Shown: in pieces, positions 9,513 through 18,425 of the stretch
Position numbering within the stretch: the first letter of the stretch is position 1
Layout of the letters: each line of letters opens with the position of its first letter
Source: a bacterium
Lineage (GTDB): Bacteria; Desulfobacterota; JAPLJL01
Reading direction: 5' to 3'
DNA: 64,000 nucleotides
NCBI GenBank assembly: GCA_028713675.1
Contig: JAQTNV010000007.1
Location: 23,043-87,042, forward strand
The notes under the pieces: model-generated
The model's input: the letters and a program-made list of their open reading frames with translations, nothing else
Databases searched by the model: none
Told to the model about the DNA's origin: nothing
Program-made: the position numbers and the translations under genes

Positions 9513-10280
9513 TTATTTTTCCGCGCCGGAATTTTCTTTCTCGGCCAGGACATACAGCATCAGGCCGAAGGGCAGGTCAAACCGGTTCAGCGCCCGTTTT
9601 TCCTGGCGCAGCACGGAAAGGAAGAAAAACCCCAGGCCCGGGAAAGCCGCCAGGCGAAAATCGGTGATTTCCTTGAGCTTCGGGAAAACCACGCTCAGGC
9701 CGTTTTTGATTTTTCTGACCAGGAAGGTGAGCGGAAGAGGAGCCGCCCCGTAATTGGTCATCCGCAGGATCTTCAGGCCGCAGGCCCGGCAGAGCGCGGT
9801 GATTTCGTCCCGGGTATATCTCCGCAGATGATGGGCGATTTCATCATTATGACCCCAGAGAAAGTGATGCGCGGGCACATTGATCACCACCCGTCCGCCC
9901 GGTTTCAGCACTCTCTGGATTTCCTGCAGGGCCAGCCGGTCGTCTTTTAAATGCTCCAGAATCGAACTGGCCCAGACCAGATCGAAACTGTGCTGCTGAA
10001 ACGGAAGCCTCTGCGCGTCACCCCGGACCAGGATCAATTCCTGATCGGCATTCCCCGGATGCAATCGAAACGCCTGGGACGAGAGATCAACCCCCACCAC
10101 CCTTCCCCAGCGCGAAAGCGCCGGGGTGAACTGGCCGGTCCCGCAGCCCACATCCAGGATTTTCCGCGCCGGACCGGACGGCATTTCTCCGAAGAGACCG
10201 AGCAGGATCTCCCGCATCCCGATAAAGTACCAGTGGTTGTCCTGGAAACGGGCGATTTCCTCATACATTCGGGATTCCAA
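9513..10280 (-). CDS. class I SAM-dependent methyltransferase
   Basis: A 255-residue methyltransferase. An N-terminal HWYFIGMREIL segment, typical of this subfamily in polysaccharide clusters, precedes motif I ILDVGCGTGQ (residues 41-50). Then come VGVDLSSQAF, FDLVWASSILEHLKDD and KPGGRVVINVPAHHFLWGHND. The C-terminal part has a hydrophobic patch. The start may be TTG at 10280 or the ATG four codons later. It lies between a GT2 and the GT39 array. A role in O-methylating or otherwise modifying the glycan or lipid carrier is inferred from position. Confidence 0.86.
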   Translation of the reverse strand: MESRMYEEIARFQDNHWYFIGMREILLGLFGEMPSGPARKILDVGCGTGQFTPALSRWGRVVGVDLSSQAFRLHPGNADQELILVRGDAQRLPFQQHSFDLVWASSILEHLKDDRLALQEIQRVLKPGGRVVINVPAHHFLWGHNDEIAHHLRRYTRDEITALCRACGLKILRMTNYGAAPLPLTFLVRKIKNGLSVVFPKLKEITDFRLAAFPGLGFFFLSVLRQEKRALNRFDLPFGLMLYVLAEKENSGAEK

Positions 10281-10321
10281 ATCGATTTTCCTTGGGGAGG
10301 AAAAGCTCTCCCGGCTCCCGG

Positions 10322-11005
10322 TTAATATTTCCGGAACTTGAGGATGGCCCAGATGGATTTCAACCCATCGATCCAGCGGATTTTCTTGCCTTCCTCGAAG
10401 CTCCGGGGCGAATAATCAGTCGGAATTTCCTTGATCTGGAAGCCGCGCCGGAGCAGCTTCATCACGATCTCCATCTCGATCTCAAAACCGTTCGCCTGCA
10501 GCTGCAGGCTCTCCAGGATTTTCCAGCGGATCGCCTTATGCCCGGTGGTGACATCCGTCAAGCTTCCCTTCCCGGCCCTGTTCACCAGCCAGGTCAGGAA
10601 CCGCCCGCCCCAATAGTAGCGGCGGTAGGAAGCCGGATTTTTCTTCAGCTTTCGCGAACCGAAAACCGCGGCAATGTCCTGATTCCGGCTCAGTTCTTCC
10701 ACCATGCTGGTGATCCGGTCGGGAAGGTATTCCCGGTCCGCGTCCTGGATCACGACAATCTCGCCCCGGGCCGCCCGGGTCCCGGCCTGGATGGCAAAAC
10801 CCTTCCCCCGGTTCTCGGGAAAATAAAGGCCCCGCAATTCTTTGATCTCTTTTTCCAGCCTGCGGACCAGCATCCCGGTTCCGTCCCGGGAACCATCGTC
10901 AACCGCCAGGATTTCTTTTTCGAAGGGAAGCCCGGCTACCGCGCGGATCGTGTCCTCGATGGAACCGGCTTCATTGAAAGCGGGAATGATAATCGAAATC
11001 AGCAT
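10322..11005 (-). CDS. glycosyltransferase family 2 (polyprenyl-phosphate sugar synthase type)
   Basis: A 227-residue GT-A fold enzyme. SIIIPAFNEAGSIEDTIRAV opens the protein, VDDGSRDGT follows, and IQDADREYLPD carries the metal-binding DxD. VTTGHKAIRW is typical of dolichol-phosphate-mannose-synthase-like GT2 proteins. It has no C-terminal membrane helices, so it is the soluble type. A likely role is making a polyprenyl-phosphate-linked sugar, the donor the downstream GT39 enzymes need. It is the first gene of the minus-strand operon. Confidence 0.87.
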   Translation of the reverse strand: MLISIIIPAFNEAGSIEDTIRAVAGLPFEKEILAVDDGSRDGTGMLVRRLEKEIKELRGLYFPENRGKGFAIQAGTRAARGEIVVIQDADREYLPDRITSMVEELSRNQDIAAVFGSRKLKKNPASYRRYYWGGRFLTWLVNRAGKGSLTDVTTGHKAIRWKILESLQLQANGFEIEMEIVMKLLRRGFQIKEIPTDYSPRSFEEGKKIRWIDGLKSIWAILKFRKY

Positions 11006-11043
11006 GGCTTAAATAATATATAAAAAACCCGTAAAAATCTAAA

Positions 11044-11061
11044 CCGGGTCGGCCGACCCGG
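11044..11061. promoter_or_regulatory. 18-bp perfect palindrome in a divergent spacer
   Basis: The half-site CCGGGTCGG is followed directly by its reverse complement. It sits 39 bp upstream of the GT2 operon start and about 134 bp upstream of the divergent EFR1 gene. An AT-rich stretch (tataaaaaaccc) lies between it and the GT2 start. It could be an operator for a dimeric regulator or simply a hairpin. No regulator gene is adjacent. Confidence 0.35.
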
Positions 11062-11194
11062 AAAGCGGCGCCGGATAAACAGCTCAAGCTGCGGGGCCGG
11101 TCCCGCGGCCGGCCTGGAAACCGCCGGCGTTTCCACCGGGATTTACCCGTTTTTCCCGGTTGCTTTTTCAACCGGATTTGCGGATCATAAATGC

Positions 11195-12289
11195 ATGTAC
11201 CGGCAGATGACTGTCTATTTTATGAGCGGCACGGGCAATTCCTTCCGCGCCGCCTCCTGGCTCGCGGAGGAGGCCCGGGCCCGGGGGGTTTCCGCCCGGG
11301 TGATTCCTCTCGACTCCGCCCGCCCCGCCGGGGAAATCGGCCGGGACAAGAATGAGCTGGTCGGGATCGTCACGCCCACCCACGGGTTCATCGCCCCCTG
11401 GACCGTCCTCAAATTCGCCTTCTTTCTGCCCAGACGCCCGGGAGTCCCCGCTTTCGCCCTCGCCACCCAGGGATGCATGAAGTTCGGGCCCTTTTTCATC
11501 CCCGGCCTTTCGGCCTCCGCTACCTTCATCATCGCCCTGCTTCTCGCCCTCCGCGGTTTTTCGGTCCGGGGCGTCTTTTCCCTGGACATGCCCGTGAACT
11601 GGATCGCCCTCCACTCCGGGCTCAAGCCCCGGAACGCGGAAGCCATCGTCGCCAGGGCCCGCCCCCGGCTCGCCGCCTTCGCCGCCCGCATCCTGGCGGG
11701 CCGGCCCTGCTGGTGGACGGCCGGCAACGTCTTTACCTTTCTCCTGGGGATTCCGCTCCTGCCGATCTCCCTGCTTTACCTGGTCATGGGAAGGTTTTTC
11801 CTGGCCAAGATCTTCTTCGCCAACCCGAAATGCACCGGCTGCGGGATCTGCGCCCGCAACTGCCCGATCGGCGCGATCGTCATGCGCGGGAAGAAAAACC
11901 CCCGCCCCTTCTGGACCTACAAATGCGAAAGCTGCATGCGCTGCATGGGGTTCTGCCCGGAAAAGGCAGTCGAGGCGGGACACTCCTGGGCCGCGCTCCT
12001 GACTTACATCACGATGCTGCCCTTCGCGTTTTACTTTTTTAAATGGCTGGGAAACCAGGTCCCCGGGGTCGCGAGCCTGGATAACCCCCTGGGGCGAAAC
12101 CTGCTGCAATTGATCTATACCTACCTGTCGCTTTTCCTTTCGTATTACCTGTTCTTCGTCCTCATCCGCATCCCCCTGGTCAATAAGCTTTTCACCTACA
12201 CCACCCTGACCCACCTTTACCGCCGCTACCACGAACCCGGCACCCAGCTCAAGGATATTGCCCCCGGTCCGCGGCCCGCCAACCCATGA
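11195..12289 (+). CDS. EFR1-type flavodoxin/ferredoxin membrane protein
   Basis: A 364-residue protein of the EFR1 pattern. The N-terminal flavodoxin-like domain has the FMN phosphate loop SGTGNS at residues 11-16 and PTHGFIAPWT at 61-70. A hydrophobic stretch lies around 176-208, followed by two [4Fe-4S] sites: Cys213/216/219/223 (CTGCGICARNCP) and Cys244/247/250/254 (CESCMRCMGFCP). Further hydrophobic segments end the protein, so it is probably membrane-anchored. The expected role is electron transfer between flavin and ferredoxin partners; the partner is unknown. Translation may instead begin at Met5, which fits the family N-terminus. Its stop is 1 bp from the stop of the convergent lipoprotein gene. 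Confidence 0.85.
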   Translation: MYRQMTVYFMSGTGNSFRAASWLAEEARARGVSARVIPLDSARPAGEIGRDKNELVGIVTPTHGFIAPWTVLKFAFFLPRRPGVPAFALATQGCMKFGPFFIPGLSASATFIIALLLALRGFSVRGVFSLDMPVNWIALHSGLKPRNAEAIVARARPRLAAFAARILAGRPCWWTAGNVFTFLLGIPLLPISLLYLVMGRFFLAKIFFANPKCTGCGICARNCPIGAIVMRGKKNPRPFWTYKCESCMRCMGFCPEKAVEAGHSWAALLTYITMLPFAFYFFKWLGNQVPGVASLDNPLGRNLLQLIYTYLSLFLSYYLFFVLIRIPLVNKLFTYTTLTHLYRRYHEPGTQLKDIAPGPRPANP

Positions 12290-12290
12290 A

Positions 12291-13325
12291 TCAAGGAAGC
12301 CGGATTTTTGTCCATTTCCAATCACATCCACCCCGGAAATCCATCAATTTGAACACCAAAGTCGCCTCCCAACCATCCGCCGGGATCTCCGCTGGAGCCT
12401 TCCAGTAGATTTCATTCTCTTTCTCAACCTGCATCCAAAGATTCACCTCCGTATCATCATTGGAATCCTTGTCCACGAAATTGCCCGCGGTCGCGTAAAC
12501 AGCCAGGGAAAGCATTTCTTTCCTGGTTTCTTCGCCCCCGGCGGTTTTGCTGATGTATTCCTGCCAGGATGAGTCCGGAAACTTCCATCCGATCCGATAT
12601 GACTCCGCCGGGGTTATTGCCATTTGCGTTTCGCCGGCCGGCACGATCGGGATTCCGTTAATGGTCACTTCGGTGAGTTCCGGGTTCAGATTAATTTTGC
12701 TTCTCTCCGCCACCGAAAGCCTGATTCTTTTAATCCCCCAGTCACGATCGTTTTCCGAAACCACCGCCGCGCCTAAAAGTTGGCTCACGTATTCCACTCC
12801 GAATTGACTCACGATATCCTGACTTTCCCCGGGGGAAAAGGTGGAAAAGTTGATATCCCCCAGTAAATCGCCGTATATCCTTACCAACTCCGCCAGAATT
12901 TCCGGCCCCGGGATAACCAGCAAGGGCTGATGCTCCGCGAACCGGGCATTAACGTCTTGGGTACAATCGGGTTCTTCAACCTGTCCGATCCGGTCGGAAT
13001 ATTGACAACGACCCCATTCAACCTGGTATCCATCCTTTAAAAACGGTCCTCCCGGAAAGAGACCGTCCGTTACAATTCCGGTTTCATCCGCGGCCAGCAG
13101 CGCGACCGAAACGCTCTGGGCGTAGGTTTCTTCCGGGCAGGCGGTCGAGCCAAAGGGGCAAATCTCCGGCCGGTCGGCGCGAATCCCGAGGATCCTGAGT
13201 TTATTGATCACGGATTTCGGGGTGAAATTGCCTCCGCAAGCGGGGAGAATACCCAGGAGCAATCCGAACCCGATTGCTAAAACCCCGACAAAAAGTCGTC
13301 TGGATATTTTTCTTTTTTTCATCAT
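12291..13325 (-). CDS. lipoprotein of the TonB receptor operon, function unknown
   Basis: A 344-residue protein with a basic N-terminus, a hydrophobic segment and the lipobox LPAC with Cys30 as the likely lipidated residue. The mature part has several cysteines (CPFGSTACPEE, CQYSD, DCTQD, GGCDW) that may form disulfides. I do not recognise a domain. The ATG has a strong AGGAGG site and lies 6 bp after the receptor gene stop. A surface or periplasmic accessory of the TonB-dependent receptor is therefore likely. No enzyme motif is visible. Confidence 0.8.
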   Translation of the reverse strand: MMKKRKISRRLFVGVLAIGFGLLLGILPACGGNFTPKSVINKLRILGIRADRPEICPFGSTACPEETYAQSVSVALLAADETGIVTDGLFPGGPFLKDGYQVEWGRCQYSDRIGQVEEPDCTQDVNARFAEHQPLLVIPGPEILAELVRIYGDLLGDINFSTFSPGESQDIVSQFGVEYVSQLLGAAVVSENDRDWGIKRIRLSVAERSKINLNPELTEVTINGIPIVPAGETQMAITPAESYRIGWKFPDSSWQEYISKTAGGEETRKEMLSLAVYATAGNFVDKDSNDDTEVNLWMQVEKENEIYWKAPAEIPADGWEATLVFKLMDFRGGCDWKWTKIRLP

Positions 13326-13331
13326 CCCCTC

Positions 13332-15977
13332 CTAAAACTCCAGCGTGGTCCCCAGCGCCGGAATAATGGGCAGACCCCGGAAATAATCGTGTTCGCCGTA
13401 ATCATAACTGTAGGTTGGAAACTCCACATTCCGGTGGTTGTATATATTCATCACGTCCAAGTAAACCGACCAGATTACCCAGTTATAAATGAAGGATTTG
13501 TCCATGCGGAAATCGAGCGAATGAGTCAGCGGCAACCGGGACTGCTTCATCGCGGTGGGACGGTAGATATATAATTCGTTATCGGCATCCAGGCCGCCGC
13601 GTTCCGTGATCCGGTCATAAGGATTACCGGAAACCAGCCGGAACCGGAAACTGATCTGCCAATTCCGGGGCAGCTTCACCATGCCGACCGCCGCGAGGTT
13701 GTGGGTCTGGTCATAGGTGAACAACTGCCAGGGCTGCCCGGGGAATCTGCGCTCGCTTTTCATCAGGGTATAACTGATCCAGCCGGAAATATATTTTGAA
13801 GGATCATGCTTGAGAATAAATTCCGCCCCATACGAACGTCCCTTCCCGGCGTTTATGTATACCGGCAAGGATGGATTCAGGGCGAAATCCGGGTTGGTCA
13901 CCGCCAAATCCCGCCGATCGACGTAAAAAAGAGCGGTGTCGATCGAAACCAGTTCGCTCAACCTCTGCTCCCACCCGGCGGAATATTGGATCGACCATTC
14001 CGGATCCAAGTTCGGATTGCCGTATCCCTTCACCGTGAATTCATAAGGAGGCATCTGGTGATAAGTGCCGACCCCTCCCTTGATAACCGAACGATCGAAA
14101 AGTTTATAACGGACCGCCAGCCTCGCATCCGGACCGAATTTATCGATATTATAAAAGTACTCGCCCCTTATTCCCGGGATGATTTTCAAATCCGGCCAGG
14201 GCTCGGCATTCAGCTCCGCATATATCCCCGTGTTTAAAAAATTGGCGGTCGTCTTTAAACGGCGGCTCTCCGCCCCCTCCATCAACGGACTGTTCTCCTC
14301 TCCCAGCCGGGGTGACTGCCCGACGTTGATATTGCCCGTGAGCCGGTCGTCCAACAAATCGGCTCCGAAAACCGCCTCGTAACGAGGGCCGAATTTGACC
14401 TGTGAATTGACCCGGCCGCCGGCAAAGAATGAATCAAGGTTAATGAACTGATCCAGCACCAGTGTTTTTTGCCGTAATAATCCGACCAGCGGCTGAAAGG
14501 TATTGGTAACGTTTTCGTTGACCCTCCATTTATATTTCAAGGAAAGCTGATGAAACGAATCGCCGTAATTAAAACCAAATCCGCTCGCCTTTTCTTTGCC
14601 GACTAAAAATTCCATCTTATCGTCCGTACCGTAGATGAACGTTTCCAGGCTGTGGTTCGGATCCGGATTCCAAAAAAGCTTGAACTGATAATCGTAATAC
14701 CTCGGGGCCACCGTAAAAGTCATTACATCTTTCGGCATCACCGCTTTCAGCACCACATCGTGCCAATTCCGGTGAAAAGCCGCGGCCACGCTAAACTTTT
14801 TAGTGATCGGGCCTTCCACCAGGCCGCCCCCCTCAAAGATATTCACGTCCAGTTTCTCATGCCAGCGGTCGTCTTTCGGGGTTCGGGTTTTAACATCCAC
14901 CACCCCTCCGGCAGCATCTCCGTAATAAGCCCCGAAATTGCCGGGGTAATAGGCGAGGTCCTCGATTAGATCGCTGTTGATAATGCTCCGGAGACCGCCG
15001 AAGTGAAATAATTCATGGCTGACCAGACCATCGACAAAAACCTTGGAATCCAGCGGATCGGCCCCCCGAAAGACCAACATCCCACCCAACCCCATCGGGG
15101 TCCGGGCCACCCCCGGGAGCACCTCCACCACCTTCAGGGTGTCGCCCTGCGTCCCCGGCAATTTTTTTATCTCCTGGATGTCCAGCACGTGTCGGGTCAC
15201 CACCGTTTTGGGCCGGGAGGCCCGGACGGTTACCTCCAGGGAGGAATAGGAAAGCCGTTCCAGATAAATGACGGATTCCGTCCGTTCCCCCTTGTGAATG
15301 AAGATTTTGAGCGCGGCGGTGATATAGTCCATTAATCCGATGATTACTTTATAATCTCCCGCCGGCAGTCCGCGGAAGGCGAAACCGCCGTCCGGGCCGG
15401 TGATCTGCATGACTTCCGGGTCGGTTATTACTACTTCCGCCCCCGCCAGCGGTCTGCGGGTCCCCCGTTCCAGGACCCGCCCGGAAAACGTTATCGGAAG
15501 TACCGGGCTGGTGCTGGCTTCCAAACCCTCCACTTTCTGGAGATCATCCCCTTCGGAAGCTTCCGGACCGGTTCCCGTGGCGGGTTTTGCCCCTTTTCCC
15601 GGCAAAATAAAATGGTAGACATAAGTAATCCGAACCGGGACCGGTTTGTCCGCCGCCTGCGCCGGATTAAAGATAAATTGGCGGGCGGCCTCCAAGGCCG
15701 CTTCATCGAATCCGTAACCCGCGCCCTGGATTACCCGGACCTCGATGGCCGCGCCTTTTTCGTCAATATCAATGCTCAGGGTTACGTTTCCTTCCAGATT
15801 CTTTTCCCGAGCCTCGGCCGGGTACCGGGCTTCAACGAAATTTTTCAATTCCGGCAGCCGCGAAATCTGCTCCCCTCTCGGCTTGGGTCCCTCTACCGCC
15901 GGAGGAGTGCTGATCGATCCGGCGGGAGCCTCTGAGAGCCCGACAATAATGGCCAAGATCATGATCGTCAGTTTCAA
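13332..15977 (-). CDS. TonB-dependent receptor with N-terminal TonB C-terminal-like domain
   Basis: An 881-residue outer-membrane receptor. A short signal-like segment is followed by a TonB_C-like domain at about 42-125 (VEARYPAEAREKNLEG, DEAALEAARQFIFNPA). A carboxypeptidase-regulatory-like beta sandwich lies at about 165-250 (GRVLERGTRRPLAGAEV, GPDGGFAFRGLPAGDY). The plug spans about 255-385 (VEVLPGVARTP, VFVDGL, YPGNFGAYYGDAAGGVVDV), and the beta-barrel ends in a terminal Phe. Such receptors import large or scarce nutrients with energy from ExbB/ExbD/TonB, whose genes lie directly upstream. The start is probably TTG with GGGGG upstream; Met6 is an alternative. The TonB-like domain fused to the receptor is unusual but known in some lineages. 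The substrate is unknown. Confidence 0.9.
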   Translation of the reverse strand: MKLTIMILAIIVGLSEAPAGSISTPPAVEGPKPRGEQISRLPELKNFVEARYPAEAREKNLEGNVTLSIDIDEKGAAIEVRVIQGAGYGFDEAALEAARQFIFNPAQAADKPVPVRITYVYHFILPGKGAKPATGTGPEASEGDDLQKVEGLEASTSPVLPITFSGRVLERGTRRPLAGAEVVITDPEVMQITGPDGGFAFRGLPAGDYKVIIGLMDYITAALKIFIHKGERTESVIYLERLSYSSLEVTVRASRPKTVVTRHVLDIQEIKKLPGTQGDTLKVVEVLPGVARTPMGLGGMLVFRGADPLDSKVFVDGLVSHELFHFGGLRSIINSDLIEDLAYYPGNFGAYYGDAAGGVVDVKTRTPKDDRWHEKLDVNIFEGGGLVEGPITKKFSVAAAFHRNWHDVVLKAVMPKDVMTFTVAPRYYDYQFKLFWNPDPNHSLETFIYGTDDKMEFLVGKEKASGFGFNYGDSFHQLSLKYKWRVNENVTNTFQPLVGLLRQKTLVLDQFINLDSFFAGGRVNSQVKFGPRYEAVFGADLLDDRLTGNINVGQSPRLGEENSPLMEGAESRRLKTTANFLNTGIYAELNAEPWPDLKIIPGIRGEYFYNIDKFGPDARLAVRYKLFDRSVIKGGVGTYHQMPPYEFTVKGYGNPNLDPEWSIQYSAGWEQRLSELVSIDTALFYVDRRDLAVTNPDFALNPSLPVYINAGKGRSYGAEFILKHDPSKYISGWISYTLMKSERRFPGQPWQLFTYDQTHNLAAVGMVKLPRNWQISFRFRLVSGNPYDRITERGGLDADNELYIYRPTAMKQSRLPLTHSLDFRMDKSFIYNWVIWSVYLDVMNIYNHRNVEFPTYSYDYGEHDYFRGLPIIPALGTTLEF

Positions 15978-16017
15978 TTAATTCCCCCATCCGATTTTTT
16001 GACCACGCCCAAAACCT

Positions 16018-16728
16018 TTAATTCGTTATCTTCCAATTATAGGCAAACGGTACCGCCGCCGGCACGGCCACCCCGTCAACCTTGGCCGGGGTAAACAGAA
16101 AACTGATGGCGGCGCCGCGGGAGGCTTCGTCGAGTTCCGGATCGATGCCTTTCACCACTTCCACCTTTATGACCATGCCCTCCTGGTTCAGATATAGCTT
16201 CAGCTGAACCCTTCCTTCAATCCCGGCCTGGCGGGCCTGTTCGGGGTATTTGACCTTAACGATCCTGATCGGCTTCGGCATCTCCGTGATGCGATAACTC
16301 GGGACGAAATAAGGTCTAACGTCCCGGGGATCGACGAATTCCCGGCCCGGGGCCATCATCAGGTTGTTCCCCACCGACATCGCGGTCTGGGCGTCACCAC
16401 CGCCCGCCGCCACGGAGTCCATCGTGACCCCGAAAACCGGCTTCGGGGGTTCGGCGTCTTTCTGGGGGGGATTTTCCCGGTGGGGCCGGGGAGGACTGGG
16501 CTTAAATTCCGGGGGCAGGATTTTTTCAGACGGTGGAGTCGTCGGTTCCGCCTTTTCAATTTCCCGGATCGCCATTTTGATCGTCGCATCCTTCTTGAAA
16601 TGACCGGAAGCCGGCACCCCCCAAACCAATACGACCGCGGCCGTCAGGTGTAATAATAATGATGCGAAGACCCCGACCAAATTACGGGCGAAAAACGCTC
16701 GGGGAAGGAAAGAAACAATTCTTTTCAT
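16018..16728 (-). CDS. tonB: energy transducer TonB
   Basis: A 236-residue protein with one N-terminal membrane helix (about residues 17-40), a Pro/Lys-rich periplasmic linker (PPSEKILPPEFKPSPPRP) and a C-terminal TonB domain (KVKYPEQARQAGIEGRVQLK, then SRGAAISFLFTPAKVDG). It spans the periplasm and transmits the ExbB/ExbD motion to outer-membrane receptors. It lies 5 bp after exbD and 40 bp before the receptor gene, so it probably serves that receptor in particular. Confidence 0.9.
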   Translation of the reverse strand: MKRIVSFLPRAFFARNLVGVFASLLLHLTAAVVLVWGVPASGHFKKDATIKMAIREIEKAEPTTPPSEKILPPEFKPSPPRPHRENPPQKDAEPPKPVFGVTMDSVAAGGGDAQTAMSVGNNLMMAPGREFVDPRDVRPYFVPSYRITEMPKPIRIVKVKYPEQARQAGIEGRVQLKLYLNQEGMVIKVEVVKGIDPELDEASRGAAISFLFTPAKVDGVAVPAAVPFAYNWKITN

Positions 16729-16733
16729 GTTAA

Positions 16734-17159
16734 TTATCCTTCCCGATCCAAAACCCTTTCGATGTTCAGGGCAAACTTCTCGATCCCCAGGCCTTTGACG
16801 ACATCAATCAGATGAATGACGTCTCCGTGGGGCACCTGCCGATCCGCGCTGATGACCGCCTGAACATCATGGTGTCCCTGCATTTGTCTCCTGACCTGTT
16901 TTTCCATCTCCGGCCAGGTTGACTCCTTCCCGTTCAAGAACAGTTTTCCTTCCCGGGAAAGCACGAGGGCAACGGAAGACTCCACGTTATCTTCGGCGTG
17001 GGCGGCCCGGGGCAGGTCCACCTTGATCGCCGGGGTAACGATCACCGAAGCCGTCACCATGAAAACAATCAACAGAACCAGGATGATATCCACCATCGGG
17101 GTCACGTTGATGTTGGAAATGATTTCGTCGTCCCGCACGTTATTCATCCTGACGGCCAT
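16734..17159 (-). CDS. exbD: biopolymer transport protein ExbD
   Basis: A 141-residue protein with the ExbD/TolR fold. The single N-terminal helix carries the proton-path aspartate Asp24 in INVTPMVDIILVLLIVFMV. The periplasmic domain includes VALVLSREGKLFLNGKE and VISADRQVPHGDVIHLID. The ATG has a GGAGG site and sits 8 bp after exbB. It works with ExbB to convert proton motive force into TonB movement. TolR is the close alternative, but the adjacent tonB and receptor favour ExbD. Confidence 0.9.
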   Translation of the reverse strand: MAVRMNNVRDDEIISNINVTPMVDIILVLLIVFMVTASVIVTPAIKVDLPRAAHAEDNVESSVALVLSREGKLFLNGKESTWPEMEKQVRRQMQGHHDVQAVISADRQVPHGDVIHLIDVVKGLGIEKFALNIERVLDREG

Positions 17160-17167
17160 GATTCCTC

Positions 17168-17836
17168 CTATTCTCCCCCGATTGAGGCGGAGGTAACCGT
17201 TACCGCGCCCCGGGGAGGAATCCTTTTCATATAGGCGAAAACCACCCGCACCAGACTGTCGGCGTTAGCCAGTTTTTCCTTGACCTTCTCCTTAAAATAA
17301 TTGAAGGCGATCACCGCGGGGATCGCCACCAAAAGCCCCACGGCGGTGGCGACCAAGGCCTGGCTGATGCCGGCCATGACCGCCGTGGTCCCTTCCTGGG
17401 ACCCGAGGGAAAGATCATGGAAGGCCCTGATGATCCCGAGCACTGTGCCGAACAAGCCGATAAACGGGGCGTTGGAGCCCACGGTGCCCAGAAAAGAAAC
17501 GTTTTCTTCCATCCGCAGCTTTTCTTGATTGATCGCGGCCGCGATTTTCTCCTCGACCACCCCAAGGCCGTTTTCCACGTTCTCGACGCCGGTGAGGCAA
17601 ATCCGGGCCTCCGGGGAGTTGCTGGTTTTCAAGAAACTGGCGGACTCCTGGATCGCCCCGGCGGCCAGGAGTTCGGTCAGCCTTTGGCTGAGGGCGCCCG
17701 CATCCGAGCGGTTCCGATACAACATCACCGCCCTTTCCACCATGATCGAAATAGAGAAGACCGAGATCATAATCAAGAGCCAGAGAACCCAGTCCGCCCC
17801 CAGCAAGGTAAAATTAAAAATCTTTTCGACCAACAT
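17168..17836 (-). CDS. exbB: MotA/TolQ/ExbB proton channel family protein
   Basis: A 222-residue inner-membrane protein with three hydrophobic helices (about 12-30, 125-150 and 165-185) and the family core GTVLGIIRAFHDLSLG followed by GISQALVATAVGLLVAIPAV. It forms the proton channel that powers TonB. AAGGAGG precedes the ATG. It heads a five-gene minus-strand operon ending with the lipoprotein gene. The upstream 589-bp spacer must hold the promoter, but no confident promoter can be named there. Confidence 0.9.
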   Translation of the reverse strand: MLVEKIFNFTLLGADWVLWLLIMISVFSISIMVERAVMLYRNRSDAGALSQRLTELLAAGAIQESASFLKTSNSPEARICLTGVENVENGLGVVEEKIAAAINQEKLRMEENVSFLGTVGSNAPFIGLFGTVLGIIRAFHDLSLGSQEGTTAVMAGISQALVATAVGLLVAIPAVIAFNYFKEKVKEKLANADSLVRVVFAYMKRIPPRGAVTVTSASIGGE

Positions 17837-18425
17837 ATTTTCAGCCTCCTTTCCTGAGGGCGCGGCCTCATCCCGCGATCAACCTCTGTGATTAAACACC
17901 GCGGCCGGCCAATAGTGTCACCGCCAAAATTATTCCCCCGCGGCCAGACGGCGGGGTATCAAACGCAAAATAAATTAAAGTCGTCGGTTGTCATTCCTGC
18001 GAAAGCAGGAATCCAGATGGAAAAAACTGGATTCCGCATCAAGTGCGGAATGACAGAAATACGGCAACACCGCAGCCGGTCAATTCTGTCACTTCCACGG
18101 TTTTACCCCCCTGCTTTCGGTGTTATCGTTTTGTCTTGATCTGAAGTAATATTCTTTCACACCGGAAATCTTCGGGACCGGGAAAACCAGCATCATCCGG
18201 AAAAAATATTTTGCCTCCGGGTGACAGATCCGGCCGGGAGCGGTGTTTAATCAAGTGGAGTCCCACGGATAAAGCCGTGGAACCTCCCCAAAGCTTGCGG
18301 CGGGCGGAACCCGCCGAAGCTTGCCCTCCTTCGCTAAAGCTACGGAGGGCTACCCGCTTCAAATATGCATCCACGGGTAAACCCGTGGCCCATTGCGAAG
18401 GCGGGTGAAAGCAGGTTAGTGGAAA
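17837..18425. repeat. 589-bp gene-free spacer built of repeats
   Basis: This divergent spacer between exbB and the sigma factor holds no credible gene. It contains three copies of a roughly 55-bp element (17890-17943 plus, 18065-18116 plus, 18196-18252 minus) that share attaaacaccgc or aacaccgc, a ccgg block and tgtcac. A paired hairpin unit lies at 17990-18055 (attcctgcgaaagcaggaat, then attccgcatcaagtgcggaat). Two hairpins with a TAAA loop are at 18263-18280 and 18371-18388 (ccacgg..ccgtgg). A hairpin around 18329-18355 (cctccttcgctaaagctacggagg) also recurs elsewhere in the window. Confidence 0.7.

Noticed and set aside
12287-12293. Overlapping or fused convergent genes at the EFR1/lipoprotein junction
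   Set aside because: The two stops are separate (TGA on each strand, 1 bp apart); the compact junction is unusual but simple.
11168-12331. A 387-codon minus-strand frame opposite EFR1
   Set aside because: EFR1 has clear flavodoxin and ferredoxin motifs; the opposite frame is Gly/Asp/Glu-rich and featureless.
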